Part shown: positions 35,023 to 46,770 of the stretch, piece by piece
Position numbering within the stretch: position 1 is the stretch's first letter
How the letters are laid out: each line of letters begins with the position of its first letter
Assembly: GCF_932276165.1 (NCBI RefSeq)
Contig: NC_063999.1
Coordinates: 8,186,501 to 8,250,500, forward strand
Length of the DNA stretch: 64,000 bases
Origin: Plutella xylostella
Taxonomy: Eukaryota; Arthropoda; Insecta; Lepidoptera; Plutellidae
Reading direction: 5' to 3'
Made by a program: the position numbers and the translations under genes
Notes under the pieces: model-generated
Seen by the model: only the letters and a program-made list of their open reading frames with translations
The model's database searches: none
Told to the model about the DNA's origin: nothing

Positions 35023-35106
35023 TCCTCCAATCCTGGAGGAGGCTAATGTCTTGCTGTGTATTATTACGGATGCTTTACTTTTAAAAGAGTTTAAATTAAA
35101 GACTAA

Positions 35107-35253
35107 CCCCCTTATTCATAAAAAAGTTACTGGACGGATTAACTATTGAACTGTTTTGTCACTCTCTGTCAAAGAACAAATTGTTCTCTGTTAGAGAGGG
35201 ACAGAACAGTTCAATAGTTAATCCGTCCAGTAACTTTTTTATGAATAAGGGGG
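35107..35253. mobile_element. CCCCCTTATTCATAAA foldback element, copy 1
   Basis: 147-bp palindrome from CCCCCTTATTCATAAAAAAG to its complement ending GGGGG. The trinucleotide TAA is duplicated at both sides. A 3-bp TWA target duplication is the habit of PIF/Harbinger elements, so this is probably a Harbinger-derived MITE. Confidence 0.86.
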
Positions 35254-36183
35254 TAAATAAAGTACCTACCAACAAAAAAAGTTACCCCTAATACATAACG
35301 TTACATGGCTAATCTTGATTTAAACTTTGAAAAGATGTAAGCTGGGTGCGGGAAGGTACTTGCGCACATACTTACCCCTTATAACCCCTAAATATGATTG
35401 ATCACTTCGTCATTTAGGCTGCGTTTTTTTTCTCCTTATTCAAGATTCTATCCCGATTTTGATGGAGGCCACTAATGGTTCTGTAATATGATGTAGAGCA
35501 CTAGAAATTCGCCCTTTCATTTAAAAACTTTCTAAATTTATGCACAGTAAGGGTAAAATATTAATTTAAATAATATTTTGTTAATGAATTTCGTGTTGGT
35601 TGAGTTTATTTAAATTAACATTACATATACAGTAGATGTAGTTTGTACTGTTCGAATACATTTGTATGTGCTAAGTAGTAAAATATTTTAATAAACGATA
35701 GAATAGCAGGCAGCCGTAATCAGAAATAGGTCATAGTTCATTTTATATGACTTTGTATGAAATATTCACAAAAAATCATTGTAGCTGACAAAAAAATGCC
35801 GAATTCTAAAAGTTACGTGACCAACCGTTCTTTTATTAAATCTATAAGATTTTTTTCAGAATCACGATGCCGTGAATCTTTTACAGATTATAATAATATA
35901 CCGAAAATATAATACCTACTTACTTACCTACGTTTGTGTAGGGAGAGATCAAAGTAGGTAAAACAGCAGATGAAACGAAATCGGTCTCAAACCTCTTCGA
36001 ATCGTCTATGTTGGATTTAAAAAAAAAACCAGTGGAGAAATGGCCGAGGCCCATTCAGCCGGAAGAGGGGAAATTACGATATAAAATAAAATCGGCGATC
36101 GAGGGACACTACGATCGACAATAGCTAGAGCATCTCTGGTTTAGTTAGTACGGAGATATAAAACTAGAATGCCTTACACAATA

Positions 36184-36446
36184 CAGGGTGATTCTTTCGT
36201 AGGTGCATATCCGGAAGTATGTTACAGAGCTCTTCATTCTGAAAAACTTTTGTTATAATGACCTTGGGATAAAACGAACAAAAAAGATGCTCCCCATACA
36301 CAGTGTCAACCAAACAACAACCAATTTTTGTATTGGGAAGCATCTTTTTTTTTCGTTATATCCCAAGGTCATTATAACAAAAGTTGTTCAGAATGAAGAG
36401 CTCTGTAACATACTTCCAGATATGCGCTTACGAAAGAATCAACCTG
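36184..36446. mobile_element. CTTTCGTAGGTGCATAT foldback element, copy 1 (263 bp)
   Basis: A nearly perfect palindrome with TA at both sides. The left arm runs CAGGGTGATTCTTTCGTAGG through TGACCTTGGGAT; the right arm is its complement and ends CGAAAGAATCAACCTG. Copy 2 is at 49766-50027. The 87-codon frame here is part of the palindrome, not a gene. Confidence 0.88.
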
Positions 36447-37548
36447 TATATCTAAGTATAAAGTAAAATAAGGGATTTTTGCCGCGAAATCTATTTGAGC
36501 GCCTGCGTAACATTTTGGTCCTTCGGTTTTCTATCATTCAGTTCCGTAAACTAAGTAGTTTGATCTGTATTCTGGGTAAGTAGAGCTCGTTTTGCTGTGC
36601 ACAATTAAGACGAGCAAATTGATAAAAAGGTTTTTAGGAGAAGTGTGTTAGGAGCGTGATAGGATAGGGTCGATAACCTAGTTCATCTTAGATAGGTTGC
36701 AATAAATAGAGGCCGTATATAAATACCGTGACCCTGAAAGATATATTTTAGACAAAATTCAATATCTAATCAAACTTTTTCAAAGACTATAGCTAAGAGT
36801 TTTAAGTTTCAAATTTTCGACATGGCTTTGCCTCACCACTGGTGAGTCACCAGTTATAATTCTAAAAAAAGCAAAGGTAAAAATCAGCAAACAATAAAGA
36901 TAACCATACAGAAGCGATCCGAAATAAAACGGTCATTTTATAAATTCGTTTTTTTTATAGATAAAATATTGAATAATATAATTAACCTATTGGCCTGTTT
37001 TAATTGCGAAGAAAAGTTTTTTTTTTATTAACGACCACAAATTGTTTCTGACAATGGTCAGCTGTCCAACCCTCGTAATTTCAGCTCCGTTTACTTCTAG
37101 TTCCTGAAACTGAAGAAATATGTGTGATCTGACTTAAAAAAAAGGTTTTGTATGTGAATGATTTCCCGAGCCTAAAGTCGAGACGTTTTTTTTGCACTGA
37201 AATAAGGTTTTTAATGTTTTTATGAATTCCGATTTTAGCCTTTTGAGGTGCAGAACCATAAAAACAGTTTCAGTAGATAGTAATAATACAATATTGGAAT
37301 ACTTATGCACCCTCAATATAAAATTACAATAGACATTATTGACTCAACATTTATTCTTGTTGACTCGATGATTATTAAATTATTCAATTTATAAACACGA
37401 ATATCAATTATTCGAATAATCAAAATAACATTGGAGTACCAAACTATTTATATTGTCACTTATGCCCACATGCTATGCTTCGTTTTTACAATATAATATT
37501 TATACAGTAATAGTCAAAGCTTAATGTATAAAAATGTATTTTATCAAA

Positions 37549-37822
37549 TTATGAATCCGTCAGTAGTTACTGACAGTGACCTGTCACATAGTCACATAGT
37601 CGGCTAGTCGGTAGTAGGCTGAATAGTGACTAGTCAAAGTTAGCTAACACTCCGGGCTTAGGTTTGAATTGAACTTAAGCCCGGAGTGTTAGCTGGATAA
37701 CGCCCTAGTTTGCAAGTTAAACTAAATTCAACTTTGACTAGTCACTATTCAGCCTACTACCGACTAGCCCACTATGTGACTATGTGACAGGTCACTGTCA
37801 GTAACTACTGACGGATTCATAA
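37549..37822. mobile_element. Large palindrome, TTATGAATCCGTCAGTAG ends
   Basis: 274 bp with long arms. TTATGAATCCGTCAGTAGTT and GTGACCTGTCACATAGTCAC mirror ...GTGACAGGTCACTGTCAGTA and GACGGATTCATAA. A second, inner hairpin (AGCTAACACTCCGGGCTTA and its complement, 37643-37693) sits off-centre. No ORF. Confidence 0.86.
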
Positions 37823-37895
37823 ATGTGAAGAAGTTAGGAACCAGTATAGAGCTATGGAGAAAATAATAAAATAAAAGATGCGTATCCATTGATTG

Positions 37896-37946
37896 TATGG
37901 ACAGTTTAATTACTTAGTTAGGTACTAAGTAATTAAATTGTCCATA
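37896..37946. repeat. Short AT-rich hairpin
   Basis: The 23-nt arm TATGGACAGTTTAATTACTT is followed closely by its complement with one mismatch. It is 74 bp from the large palindrome and probably a separate tiny foldback. Confidence 0.75.
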
Positions 37947-38902
37947 GAATTATATATAATTTATCTATGTTACCATTGGTATAATTAAGCTTTAAAAGTT
38001 TCAAAAATATTTTTCAATTCAAAGGTTGTTCAAATAAACGTTTTACTTACTCTAATTTTTGCCAGTAGGTGTTATCGGAAACTTATTTAATTATTTTTAA
38101 TAATGTTATTCGTAGGTAGGTAATGCTGCTGTTAATGTAAAAGATCAATAAATATACGTCTTTTTAATATGCATTTTTGTATATCTGGACGTTCTGATGC
38201 TATAATGGTTACACGATCCATAGACCAACCTTTACGCAGCCATTGTAAAGCAGTCTAAGCATAAAACTTAGTATAAAACTCACGTATAAAGAACACATCT
38301 TCTTTAGCACCTATCCCAGGAAGAAACTTCTTCAGTAGGCGAATAGTTTGAGCAATTTGTAATTCAAATATCAAAATAAACTAACTCGGCACGCTGAAAA
38401 TTCCCAGCTCGGCTCACTTTGAATAGCTAAGATGTGAGAATGAAAGAGTTTGCCCGAAGTTTTGACAGCTTCAAGTATAGTGCAGGTGTATGTTGAGATT
38501 TGAGATATTCTCGGGGAAACGTTCACGAAAAATTGAGCCAATATATTGATGGAAAAATGGATGCTGTTTTTAGAAAGAATATGGGAGAACGAGTGCTGTA
38601 AAAATGACAATTACATTAGAAAACATAAGCCTAAACGGAGTACCTACAGATAGGCAGTGGCTATTTAGCAGAAACTACTTAAGTTAAAATCCGTCTGCAA
38701 ATCTTAGACTTTCATAAATCCAGAACAGAATGGAACGCTTCGTGCACGCTTGGCCTAAATGCCTTGTCTCTTTTTCAATAGAGTTTGTAGACCTGTGTGC
38801 TTACGATGAGCGGTAGCGATTTGTTCGCTCAGCTTCCTACGCCTGTGAATGTATTGTAACTTCATGTTATCCGTTAACTGCATTCATAATAATATATACT
38901 TG

Positions 38903-39162
38903 CAGGGTGTTGCAAAAAGGGTATACTAAGTCGAATTCAGCATGTGTAGGATGTTATATCTAAGCCCGAAAACAAAATCAGAATTTCGGAATTCGTGAAA
39001 AAAAAACAATTTCCATAGAAACTTAGTCGGTGACTTTTTACTATGGAGAATGTTTTTTTTTTTCACGATTTTTGTAATTCTGATTTCAGTTTCGGGCTTA
39101 GATATAACATGCTGCACATACTGGGTTCGGCTTAGTATACTTACCCTTTTTGCAACACCCTG
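38903..39162. mobile_element. CAGGGTGTTGC family, full palindrome (260 bp)
   Basis: Left end CAGGGTGTTGCAAAAAGGG and right end its complement (CCCTTTTTGCAACACCCTG). The inner words CAGCATGTGTAGGATG and CATGCTGCACATACTG mirror each other, so almost the whole element can fold on itself. No ORF. Typical non-autonomous foldback DNA transposon. Confidence 0.85.
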
Positions 39163-39369
39163 TATATGATCAGTCTTTAAAAAAAAAACACACATTTCCC
39201 AAATTAAATATTAATTTATAAGTATAAGTTTAACATTAACTTAACAACGATGATCTTATATTGGACATGGTCCTTTCCCAGTAGGCGAACAACAACCTGA
39301 ACTGGTCTCATATAGTTCACAACTACTTAATATTATCGATACTACAAACAAAACTGCAGTTCCAAATCT

Positions 39370-39645
39370 AACCACAAGCGTTGGCCCCTGCGCCACTCAG
39401 GCCCGCCCCGAAGTGCATCCGATCCGCTAGAACTGGGCCGCGCTATTTCCGACATCCTGGCTTCCCCACTTCTCAAGTTTTTAAACTTTCCCCTCACTGT
39501 ATTTGTATTTCGAGCGGGTCTAAGCTCGCGGGTCCGTTAGGTCTCATATTGCTGCCTCTGCTTCGCAGTTCTGCGAACGAGTTTACTTATAAAACTGACG
39601 GTACCTTGTGTTATAGGGTTTCAAAGTTTGTAAATAAATAAATAA
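39370..39645 (+). mobile_element. GC-rich LINE 3'-end remnant
   Basis: GC-rich stretch containing CACTCAGGCCCGCCCCGAAG and ending TTTGTAAATAAATAAATAAG. The composition shift and the AAATA tail fit a truncated non-LTR copy. No protein motif could be read. The 86-codon frame here is not credible as a gene. Confidence 0.45.
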
Positions 39646-40189
39646 GCCGTAGATTAATAAATTCTTCAGGACGGACGACGGTGGGTTTCAAAAGACGGAT
39701 GGGATTTCATAATTCTAGAACGCATCAACGTAAAGAACAACTATACGTGAAACTTTATTTTATAATATGGATCTTCATCGAAAATTGTTATCTCTTCAAT
39801 GTGCTTAAGTATCTCTATCACATTTTTTGAATATACCTAGGTATTTCAGACTACGGTGTTAAAAAATAAAAAATACAATATAAAACCATTTGAGGTACGT
39901 AACAAACAAAGAACCAATTTACAAAATGACATCCGAAGAACCGCGGTCTCACAACAGTTTAGAGCCTAAAGACTGTTTTGAATTAATTTTCTTACACAAA
40001 CAGATTATGGAGCGATAAATTTATCGAAATTATGTAAACTGGTGGAGGCGGCCGCGGAATCAATTTATTTTTAAACGTAACGACTATTACGTGTTTTTGT
40101 AAAACGAGCACGTTTTTAAGGTATCGGTGATAAGACTGATAAGATAAAATAATATGTTTTTAAGAGTTAATAGCAGTTTATTTTTTATT

Positions 40190-40258
40190 ATTTATTGCAC
40201 AAATATGACTGTATACCCTGCAGTGGGTTGACATAGGCTAATGATGATGATGATTTAT
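40190..40258 (+). mobile_element. LINE 3' tail with GATGAT repeat
   Basis: CTGCAGTGGGTTGACATAGG, then CTAATGATGATGATG. This is the recognisable lepidopteran RTE-like 3' end (consensus idea: GCAGTGGACGTCTATAGGCT then GATGAT). Minus-strand versions occur at 33160-33230 and 61040-61100. Confidence 0.6.
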
Positions 40259-40357
40259 AGTTAATACAGGTATATTATCGTTAAGGTTAATGATAAAAGC
40301 ATTTTCATCTTTATTATATTTGAAATAGATGACAACCGATGAGGTACTCGTGTTATA

Positions 40358-40510
40358 CATGGTGTTGCAAAAAGGGTATACTAGAAAGGGGGTGACTCAG
40401 GGCGTCATTTTGAATTACTTTTATTCTACAAGTTTTGGAAATTCGCGAAAAAAAAGCATTGTTCTCTAATGTGACCAAAAAAAGTTTCAATGGAAAAGTT
40501 TTTTTTTTCA
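40358..40510 (+). mobile_element. CAGGGTGTTGC family, GGGGGTGACTC subfamily
   Basis: CATGGTGTTGCAAAAAGGG after TA, then AAAGGGGGTGACTCAGGGCG and AATTCGCGAAAAAAAAGC. The right end is not clear. Confidence 0.7.
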
Positions 40511-40924
40511 TGTTAGTATTTTAAAACTCACAGAGTATAATTATAATGCGGCAACGCAAACTTTGCAATTAAAACAAGTGTCAACGCCAGACAAGTTTCT
40601 AATGTAGTCGTAATTTCAGACACTGGCGATGCGAGATATGGCGTGATATAGTTTTAATAACTTCCCTTATTTCACTATTTTGCAATTCGTATCAAACTCT
40701 ACAGTTGACATGCAATAGACTACTACAATTGAGAATATAAACATAAATGTTTTTACATTTTGAAAACTTTATAATATTAATAATTCAAAGTTTAATCTCA
40801 GGAAGCACAGGTAATCTTTGCAAAGTTGGAATGAGACGCCGCGAGATCCTTGAGAGATATGAGTAGTATTTATATTATTACTATGAACAACAATATTTTA
40901 ATACAAACTAAATGAATTTGTGGT

Positions 40925-41110
40925 AGTGTTTATGGAGTACTAGCTGTTTCCGCAAGTGGGAATTCCGCGATAAAAAGTAGCCTTCTTTCTCAGGGTCTAG
41001 ACCATGTATACCAAATTTCATTCAAATCTGTCCGGTAGTTTTGGCGTGAAAGAGTAACAGACAGACAGACAGACAGACACAGTTACTTTCGCATTTATAA
41101 TATTATATAA
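40925..41110 (+). mobile_element. Interspersed repeat ending TTTCGCATTTATAATATTA
   Basis: TACTAGCTGTTTCCGCAAGT, then GGCGTGAAAGAGTAACAGAC, an ACAG tandem stretch, and CAGTTACTTTCGCATTTATA. A second, internally shortened copy lies at 42013-42175 on the same strand. Lepidoptera-wide style; class unknown to me. Confidence 0.65.
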
Positions 41111-42012
41111 GTTAGGAAGATATCGTAAAAAAACCGACAGCGAAAGTCTTTGTCTTGGGATTTCTATGTATTCTAACTTGATTCTAACTACAACCACACA
41201 ACAACGGACATTGTTGTTTATCATAAATTTTAATGTCATGTTATATGGGATGGATTTTTATCATTGTTCTTCCAAAAACGATTGTTCCGAGCATTTCCGA
41301 TAAGTCATTTTGGTATTTTTTTAAATCATACACTGTATTTGTCATGTATAAGTTCCTAATATTTTTCAAAGGAAAACCAACTTTATTATTTACCAGGCAT
41401 AGGAATCTATGAATGAGAGGTCATAGTAGGACTCATGCTATTTTACATGGTATTAGTTAAATAATAGAAAGGTATTTAAAGGTTTTCTTCTTAGGTAAAA
41501 GCTTACCTTCCGTGTCCATTATACAATTATTCTGAATCTATTTTCACCGCTTTCCGCTATTATAACTCAGAGCTATAGTCCGCCACTTACCTGTAAACAA
41601 AAATACTATAATTAAAATTAATTAAATATTAACCTAGAGGAGAGTAAATACATTATATACCAGCATCCAGCAAAAGGTTGGTTTAAATTATCAAGAATCA
41701 ATCAAATTAAAACCTAAGATTTGTAATTCGAGAAACATTTGAAGTTCTAGGTTCGAATCTTTCCAGGCAAATACCATTTCCAACTCAAAATGAATTTGTT
41801 TATACTTTGAATAACATGCTTGTACATAAAGCCACAAGATACAAGGTAAATAAGTACCTAAAACAAAGAAAAGTCTTTCCAAGAAACATTTAAACTTCAA
41901 ATGTTTTTTTTGTTGACTGTTACATAAATAAGAGGAAATAAGTAGCAGTATTAGGTACTAACTTGGCTTATTGAAATTAAACACTTCTTTCAAATCGGTT
42001 TCGATATATAAA

Positions 42013-42175
42013 GTACTAGCTGTTCCCGCGCGCTTCGCTTCGCCTTAAAAAGTTTTTCTGTGGGAATTCCGGGATAAAAAGTAGCCTATGTTCTTTCCGT
42101 AGTTTTGGCGTGAAAGAGTAACAGACAGACAGACAGACACAGTTACTTTCGCATTTATAATATTAGTTAGGATTA
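42013..42175 (+). mobile_element. Interspersed repeat ending TTTCGCATTTATAATATTA, copy 2
   Basis: TACTAGCTGTTCCCGCGCGC, then TTGGCGTGAAAGAGTAACAG and TTTCGCATTTATAATATTAG. It lacks about 50 bp present in copy 1 before the GGCGTGAAAG word. Confidence 0.65.
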
Positions 42176-42489
42176 GGATTCTTTAAATGATTTACAATCT
42201 AACCAACCAACCAACTGGTTATATTGGACCCATAATGAAAGTTGTTCAGTATCACGAGTACACCTGCCAAAGGCTGTATCACTGATAAAATTCCGCCCTG
42301 TATTCCATCCGATTATGTAAAACTAATTCCTACCTTTCAAGATAACAGAGTACCCCTTAGGTATGTGAAATGGTAATATTGAAATAACATTCCAAGGGCC
42401 CAAAATGGGATTTTCTCACTATGCTTATGATATGATAGCAATTAAATATGTTATAATAAAGCCCGCTATGAGAAACCTGCAGAGTGTAG

Positions 42490-42800
42490 AATCATGGTGG
42501 CGTAACGCATAAGGTCTTGGCTCTCAACCGTGGGGTCATGGGCTCCAATCCTGCCTCATACCGATGAATTCTTTAAAAATAAGGAATTTAAGTAAGCACT
42601 ACGCACTCTTACGGTGAAGGAAAACATCGTGAGGAAACCTGCACATCTAGATTGTACCCTACGTGCATTGTACGGCGATACGGCTCGCGACCTATCACGT
42701 GAGTACAAATGTACAGCGAAAAGCGGGTGGCTCGCTTGCGAGTCACCTAGAACTACCTCTTCGGGATTAAAGTCTTGTGCATATTATAATAATGTATGTA
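42490..42800 (+). mobile_element. Second SINE family, tRNA-like head
   Basis: Head ATCATGGTGGCGTAACGCAT and a weak B box GGCTCCAATCC at 42541-42551. The body contains GTGAAGGAAAACATCGTGAG and GCTTGCGAGTCACCTAGAAC, ending in an ATGT-type tail. Body copies without the head lie at 46771-46990 and 14848-14960 (minus). Confidence 0.7.
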
Positions 42801-43013
42801 TGTTGTATCACTTGATATAGCCTCCAGAGACCCCATGACCTCATAAGAGGACATAATGAGGAGACCCACCACAGGGCTCAGACAAAGCAGCAAATTGCAG
42901 CCGACGACATCTGAATTTTTGAATTTTTTGGCCTCTGGGTCTCAGGATAGATTAACTACAACTCTGTTCTCAGCCTGCATCAACCCCCAAAACTAAAAGT
43001 CGAAGAAAGAATA

Positions 43014-43080
43014 CTCTGGTCACCATACACTTTATATGGAGCTGTTCACATTGGATTGCGAAAGTGTATGGTGACCAGAG
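43014..43080. repeat. Short hairpin, CTCTGGTCACCATACACTTT arms
   Basis: A 20-nt arm and its exact complement, separated by 27 bp. No flanking duplication was recognised. Confidence 0.75.
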
Positions 43081-43228
43081 CATTTGACATAGTCTTATAT
43101 GCGACTAACGACTAGTGTGAACGGGCTGTCGTTACACGTCCACTACCACGGATTGCTATTTCTGCCTACTTCACTGCGTGTACGGACTCTCTGTAGTTAT
43201 AATATGCTGTAAGTGTCTTAATGTTCAC

Positions 43229-43261
43229 ACAACACACACACACACCCATACACACACACAT
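43229..43261. repeat. CA microsatellite
   Basis: CACACAACACACACACACAC with a short interruption. Confidence 0.85.
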
Positions 43262-43899
43262 ATGTGCAAAGTTGCCGCTTCGTGTAGCAAGTTCGAGCAA
43301 ATTCACTTCCTTAATGGGGACAATTTTCGTACGTAGATTGTGTTTCATTCGTCTCTGTATCTTGCTAATGGGGGTGTAGAGCAAACAAATTTAAATTCTA
43401 CACCCTTTCCATAAAGTAGGGTTTCCTTTCTTCGCAAAGTGTCGTACATTAATTAATAAAACGCACATGCTACTTTAAGCAGCCACTTTTGTGTCAGATA
43501 ATTTATGATCTAAACTGTGATGAAATTGTTTCAGGCTTGGCAGTTTTTGAATAATTATTATAAGATAACTTGATTAACTAGCTTTGGCTAGTGTTCCTTG
43601 CTTCGTATTAAAATACTGTACCTATGTTTTTTTGGGATCGTATTCTGATTACAGATGAATTGATTATCACTTATTTTATTACCCACAAATAAATTATTAA
43701 GAGCGGAAAAACTAAATTTACTTGTATGTTATGTGCCTGTAAGCGAAATACGGGGTTTGATAGTTTGAACAAACTATACTTAAAAGTTTCCGTTTGCTTA
43801 CATAATAAGAAACGGAAACTATAAATAAGCTTTTGAGAGATAATTATTTTATTTAGACCGTCTAGTACGGGTTTAAATTTGCAATTTTTTAAAACGAAA

Positions 43900-46385
43900 T
43901 AAGTTTAGGTTTCATTTTGCCATCATGCAGCTTACATTATGTGATGATGCGGACACCTGCATGTCGTACTTAATAAATAACATACAACAAGCGATTTTAA
44001 AAAATACCTCGCACATCAAGTTGAGTAATAAAAACTGCAACATCAAACCCTGGATCACTCCGGGGCTTTTACGATGCATGAGACATAGGGATAGACTACA
44101 TATGAAGGCTAAATCTAACCCAGATAACGCTGTCCTACAACTATCATACAAAAGGTACCGAAATTTTTGTAATAAAATACTTAAAAAAGTTAAAATCGAG
44201 TACGAAAAAAGTGAATTAGAAAAGGCGGGAAACAACAGCAAAAAAATCTGGAAGCACATTAAAAGTTTCACTTATTTGTCAAAACAACATGAATCTCCCT
44301 CAGCTCTATTACACCCCCAAGCACCCCATGTAGTATCGGCAAACAATGTAAACAACTTCTTTGCCAATATAGGAAAAAAACTAGCAGAAAAAATTGAAAA
44401 ACTAACACCTGGTTCTAATACTTTCCCTACTGACAACGCCCCACTAAACTCATTTGTGTTAATAAATACTGACATGGAAGAGGTAGAAAAAATTATCATG
44501 AGTTTAAAAGACGATTGCGCAGTTGGTTGGGATAATATATCTAATAAAATCTTAAAGAAATTCAAACATATATTAATACCACCACTGACATATATTTTCC
44601 AACTATGTCTTTCCTGTGGAGTTTTTCCTAAATGTTTAAAAAAAGCAGTGGTTGTGCCCATTTATAAATCTGGCGATAAAACAGAGGTGACGAATTACCG
44701 ACCCATTTCTCTTTTACCAGCTGTGTCTAAAATATTAGAAAAAATCATAAACAACAGATTAATGCAATTTCTAAACAAAAACTCTTTTTTATCTAGAACA
44801 CAATTTGGTTTTAGGCCTAAGTTATCAGCGGCCGATGCTGTACATGAGTTAACTGACTACTTAGCTCAAAATCTGGATAAAGGTAATCAGACAATAGGGA
44901 TATTCTTAGATCTTTCCAAAGCCTTCGATACAGTATCTATCCCGATTTTATTACATAAACTCGAAATGTTAGGTATAAGAGGTACCCAGCTGAAACTATT
45001 TGAAAATTATCTGACCGAGCGCAGTCAGTGCGTGAAGATAGGCAATGTCGTCAGCTCTGATCAGGAAAATACCGGTTTTGGAGTTCCTCAAGGAAGTATT
45101 CTGGGCCCTACTTTATTTCTAATATATATAAACGATCTTTGCAACCTTAAACTAGAAAACGGCATTATTCTGTCGTACGCTGATGACACTGCTCTACTTT
45201 TTTCTGCTAACGCGGAAAACAAAAATCTAGTTTACGATTATGCACAAAGAGGTTTCAATATTGTTAACCGCTGGCTTCAGCATCACCTACTTACACTTAA
45301 TGCCGAGAAAACAAACTTTATTGAATTTTCAAAACAAAAACCCAAATCACAATTAAAAATTCCAAACGTATACGCTCACTATTGTAAATCCCTGGGCTAT
45401 CCCTGCACCTGTCCTACAATTACTAACACAAACAAAACTAAATATCTGGGTATTATCATCGACGAAACTCTATCATTCAAGCAACATATAGAAGCTCTAA
45501 GCAGCAGAGTTCGTAAATTAATATTTGTATTTAAAAAGCTTCGTTTTATATCAGATTCCAAAATTATCAGACAAGTCTACTTTGCGCTGTGCCAATCAGT
45601 ATTAACATACTGTATCACTTCGTGGGGTGGCTCGGCTAAAACCTTATTATTGAGGATCGAAAGAGCTCAAAGAGCAGTTCTTAAAGTCTCAACATTTCGC
45701 CCTTTCCGTTATCCGACGAAACTTCTATATGAATCATGCAAAGTACTAACAGTCCGCCAGTTATTTATTTCAAGTATAGTTTTAAAACAGCACACGGCAC
45801 TTCCCTACAGCCCAGAATTAACAAACAAAAGGAGAGTAGATAAAGTTTGCACATTAAAAACAACCAAACATGCGTTAACATCTAGGTTTTACTTGTTCTT
45901 GGGACCAATCCTTTACAATAGGTTAAATGCTAAATTGGTCCTTTACCCGTTAACTTACACCAAGTGTAAGAACGTTCTCCAGAAATCTCTACAAGAGATG
46001 TCCTACGAAGATACAGAGAACTTATTAACTATTGTCAAGTGAGAATTGTTACCGTTTAATTTAACTTACATATTATTATTAATGTATAACTAAACAATAC
46101 TTTTAACCTATATAATTACCTACACCTAACATAAATTGCCTTGTTTATAATAAATCTAACATAAAACATTTAGAAAGTAAGATTACTTTATATTTTCTGT
46201 TCTAAGATTATTTAATTTAGATTCTAAAATTGTTTAATTTAGAGCTTTTCCATCTGAAATACAGGAAAAACTCTGTTATTTCCTAGTTCAGATCAGCATT
46301 TTAAACTACCTTTAGCATTAAGAGTTGACCTATTATTGTAAATAACATTTAGCATTAAGTATTATCTGAATAAATATTCTATTCT

Positions 46386-46424
<39 letters not shown>
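43900..46424 (+). mobile_element. LINE, 5'-truncated, intact RT frame and 34-A tail
   Basis: The 705-codon RT frame is followed by about 350 bp of 3' UTR, then TATTC repeats (46373-46390) and an unbroken run of 34 A (46391-46424). The endonuclease domain is missing. The clean frame and long homopolymer suggest a recent insertion. Confidence 0.86.
43925..46042 (+). CDS. LINE reverse transcriptase (jockey/CR1-like)
   Basis: The ATG at 43925 falls in the linker between endonuclease and RT, so it is probably not the native start. The linker carries NIKPWITPGLLR and KKIWKHIKSF, typical of jockey-type ORF2. RT motifs follow: TNYRPISLLPAVSKI, QFGFRPKLSA, motif A GIFLDLSKAFDTVS, motif B GVPQGSILGPTLF, the catalytic YADD at residues 418-421, and TKYLGIIIDE. 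The C-terminal domain runs to the TGA at 46040-46042. The frame has no stop or frameshift over 2.1 kb. Confidence 0.85.
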   Translation: MQLTLCDDADTCMSYLINNIQQAILKNTSHIKLSNKNCNIKPWITPGLLRCMRHRDRLHMKAKSNPDNAVLQLSYKRYRNFCNKILKKVKIEYEKSELEKAGNNSKKIWKHIKSFTYLSKQHESPSALLHPQAPHVVSANNVNNFFANIGKKLAEKIEKLTPGSNTFPTDNAPLNSFVLINTDMEEVEKIIMSLKDDCAVGWDNISNKILKKFKHILIPPLTYIFQLCLSCGVFPKCLKKAVVVPIYKSGDKTEVTNYRPISLLPAVSKILEKIINNRLMQFLNKNSFLSRTQFGFRPKLSAADAVHELTDYLAQNLDKGNQTIGIFLDLSKAFDTVSIPILLHKLEMLGIRGTQLKLFENYLTERSQCVKIGNVVSSDQENTGFGVPQGSILGPTLFLIYINDLCNLKLENGIILSYADDTALLFSANAENKNLVYDYAQRGFNIVNRWLQHHLLTLNAEKTNFIEFSKQKPKSQLKIPNVYAHYCKSLGYPCTCPTITNTNKTKYLGIIIDETLSFKQHIEALSSRVRKLIFVFKKLRFISDSKIIRQVYFALCQSVLTYCITSWGGSAKTLLLRIERAQRAVLKVSTFRPFRYPTKLLYESCKVLTVRQLFISSIVLKQHTALPYSPELTNKRRVDKVCTLKTTKHALTSRFYLFLGPILYNRLNAKLVLYPLTYTKCKNVLQKSLQEMSYEDTENLLTIVK

Positions 46425-46426
<2 letters not shown>

Positions 46427-46429
46427 ATC

Positions 46430-46525
46430 TGTCAAATAGTTTCCGCTACAGGCGCCACTTGTATGTGAGAAAACGTAAACTTTTATAGTTTTCGATAAAT
46501 TATCAAACCTGTACTAGACGGGCTG
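46430..46525 (+). repeat. Repeat shared with 63222-63308
   Basis: ATAGTTTCCGCTACAGGCGC, CACTTGTATGTGAGAAAACG and CCTGTACTAGACGGG match ATAGTTTCCGCTAGGGGCGC ... CCTGTACTAGACAAA at 63226. About 85 bp; family not recognised. Confidence 0.65.
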
Positions 46526-46770
46526 ATGACAAAAGAAAACCAAATATTTTTTCGTTTACGTAAATTTCAAAACCCGAGGCTCTGTAAGATACCTCTGTAT
46601 TTCTACCTAAATGAGTAAGCTAATTAGGCCTATTTGCCTTGAGCGATATAAACCTAACATCTATAGCTGATATATTGCCTTCCCTCTGCTATCTTGTGTG
46701 AAAATTTATTGCCGTTCAATAATGATACATGGATAGGTTGTACTTTACTTGGCCGTGGGTTACGGGTACT

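Larger units (their letters stand above)
36447..38902. other. No gene seen; two hairpin elements
   Basis: Apart from the palindromes at 37549 and 37896 nothing could be assigned. 35254-36183 is similar. Confidence 0.5.

Noticed and set aside
36203..36466. 87-codon ORF as a small gene
   Set aside because: It lies inside a perfect foldback element whose second copy at 49766 does not keep the frame.
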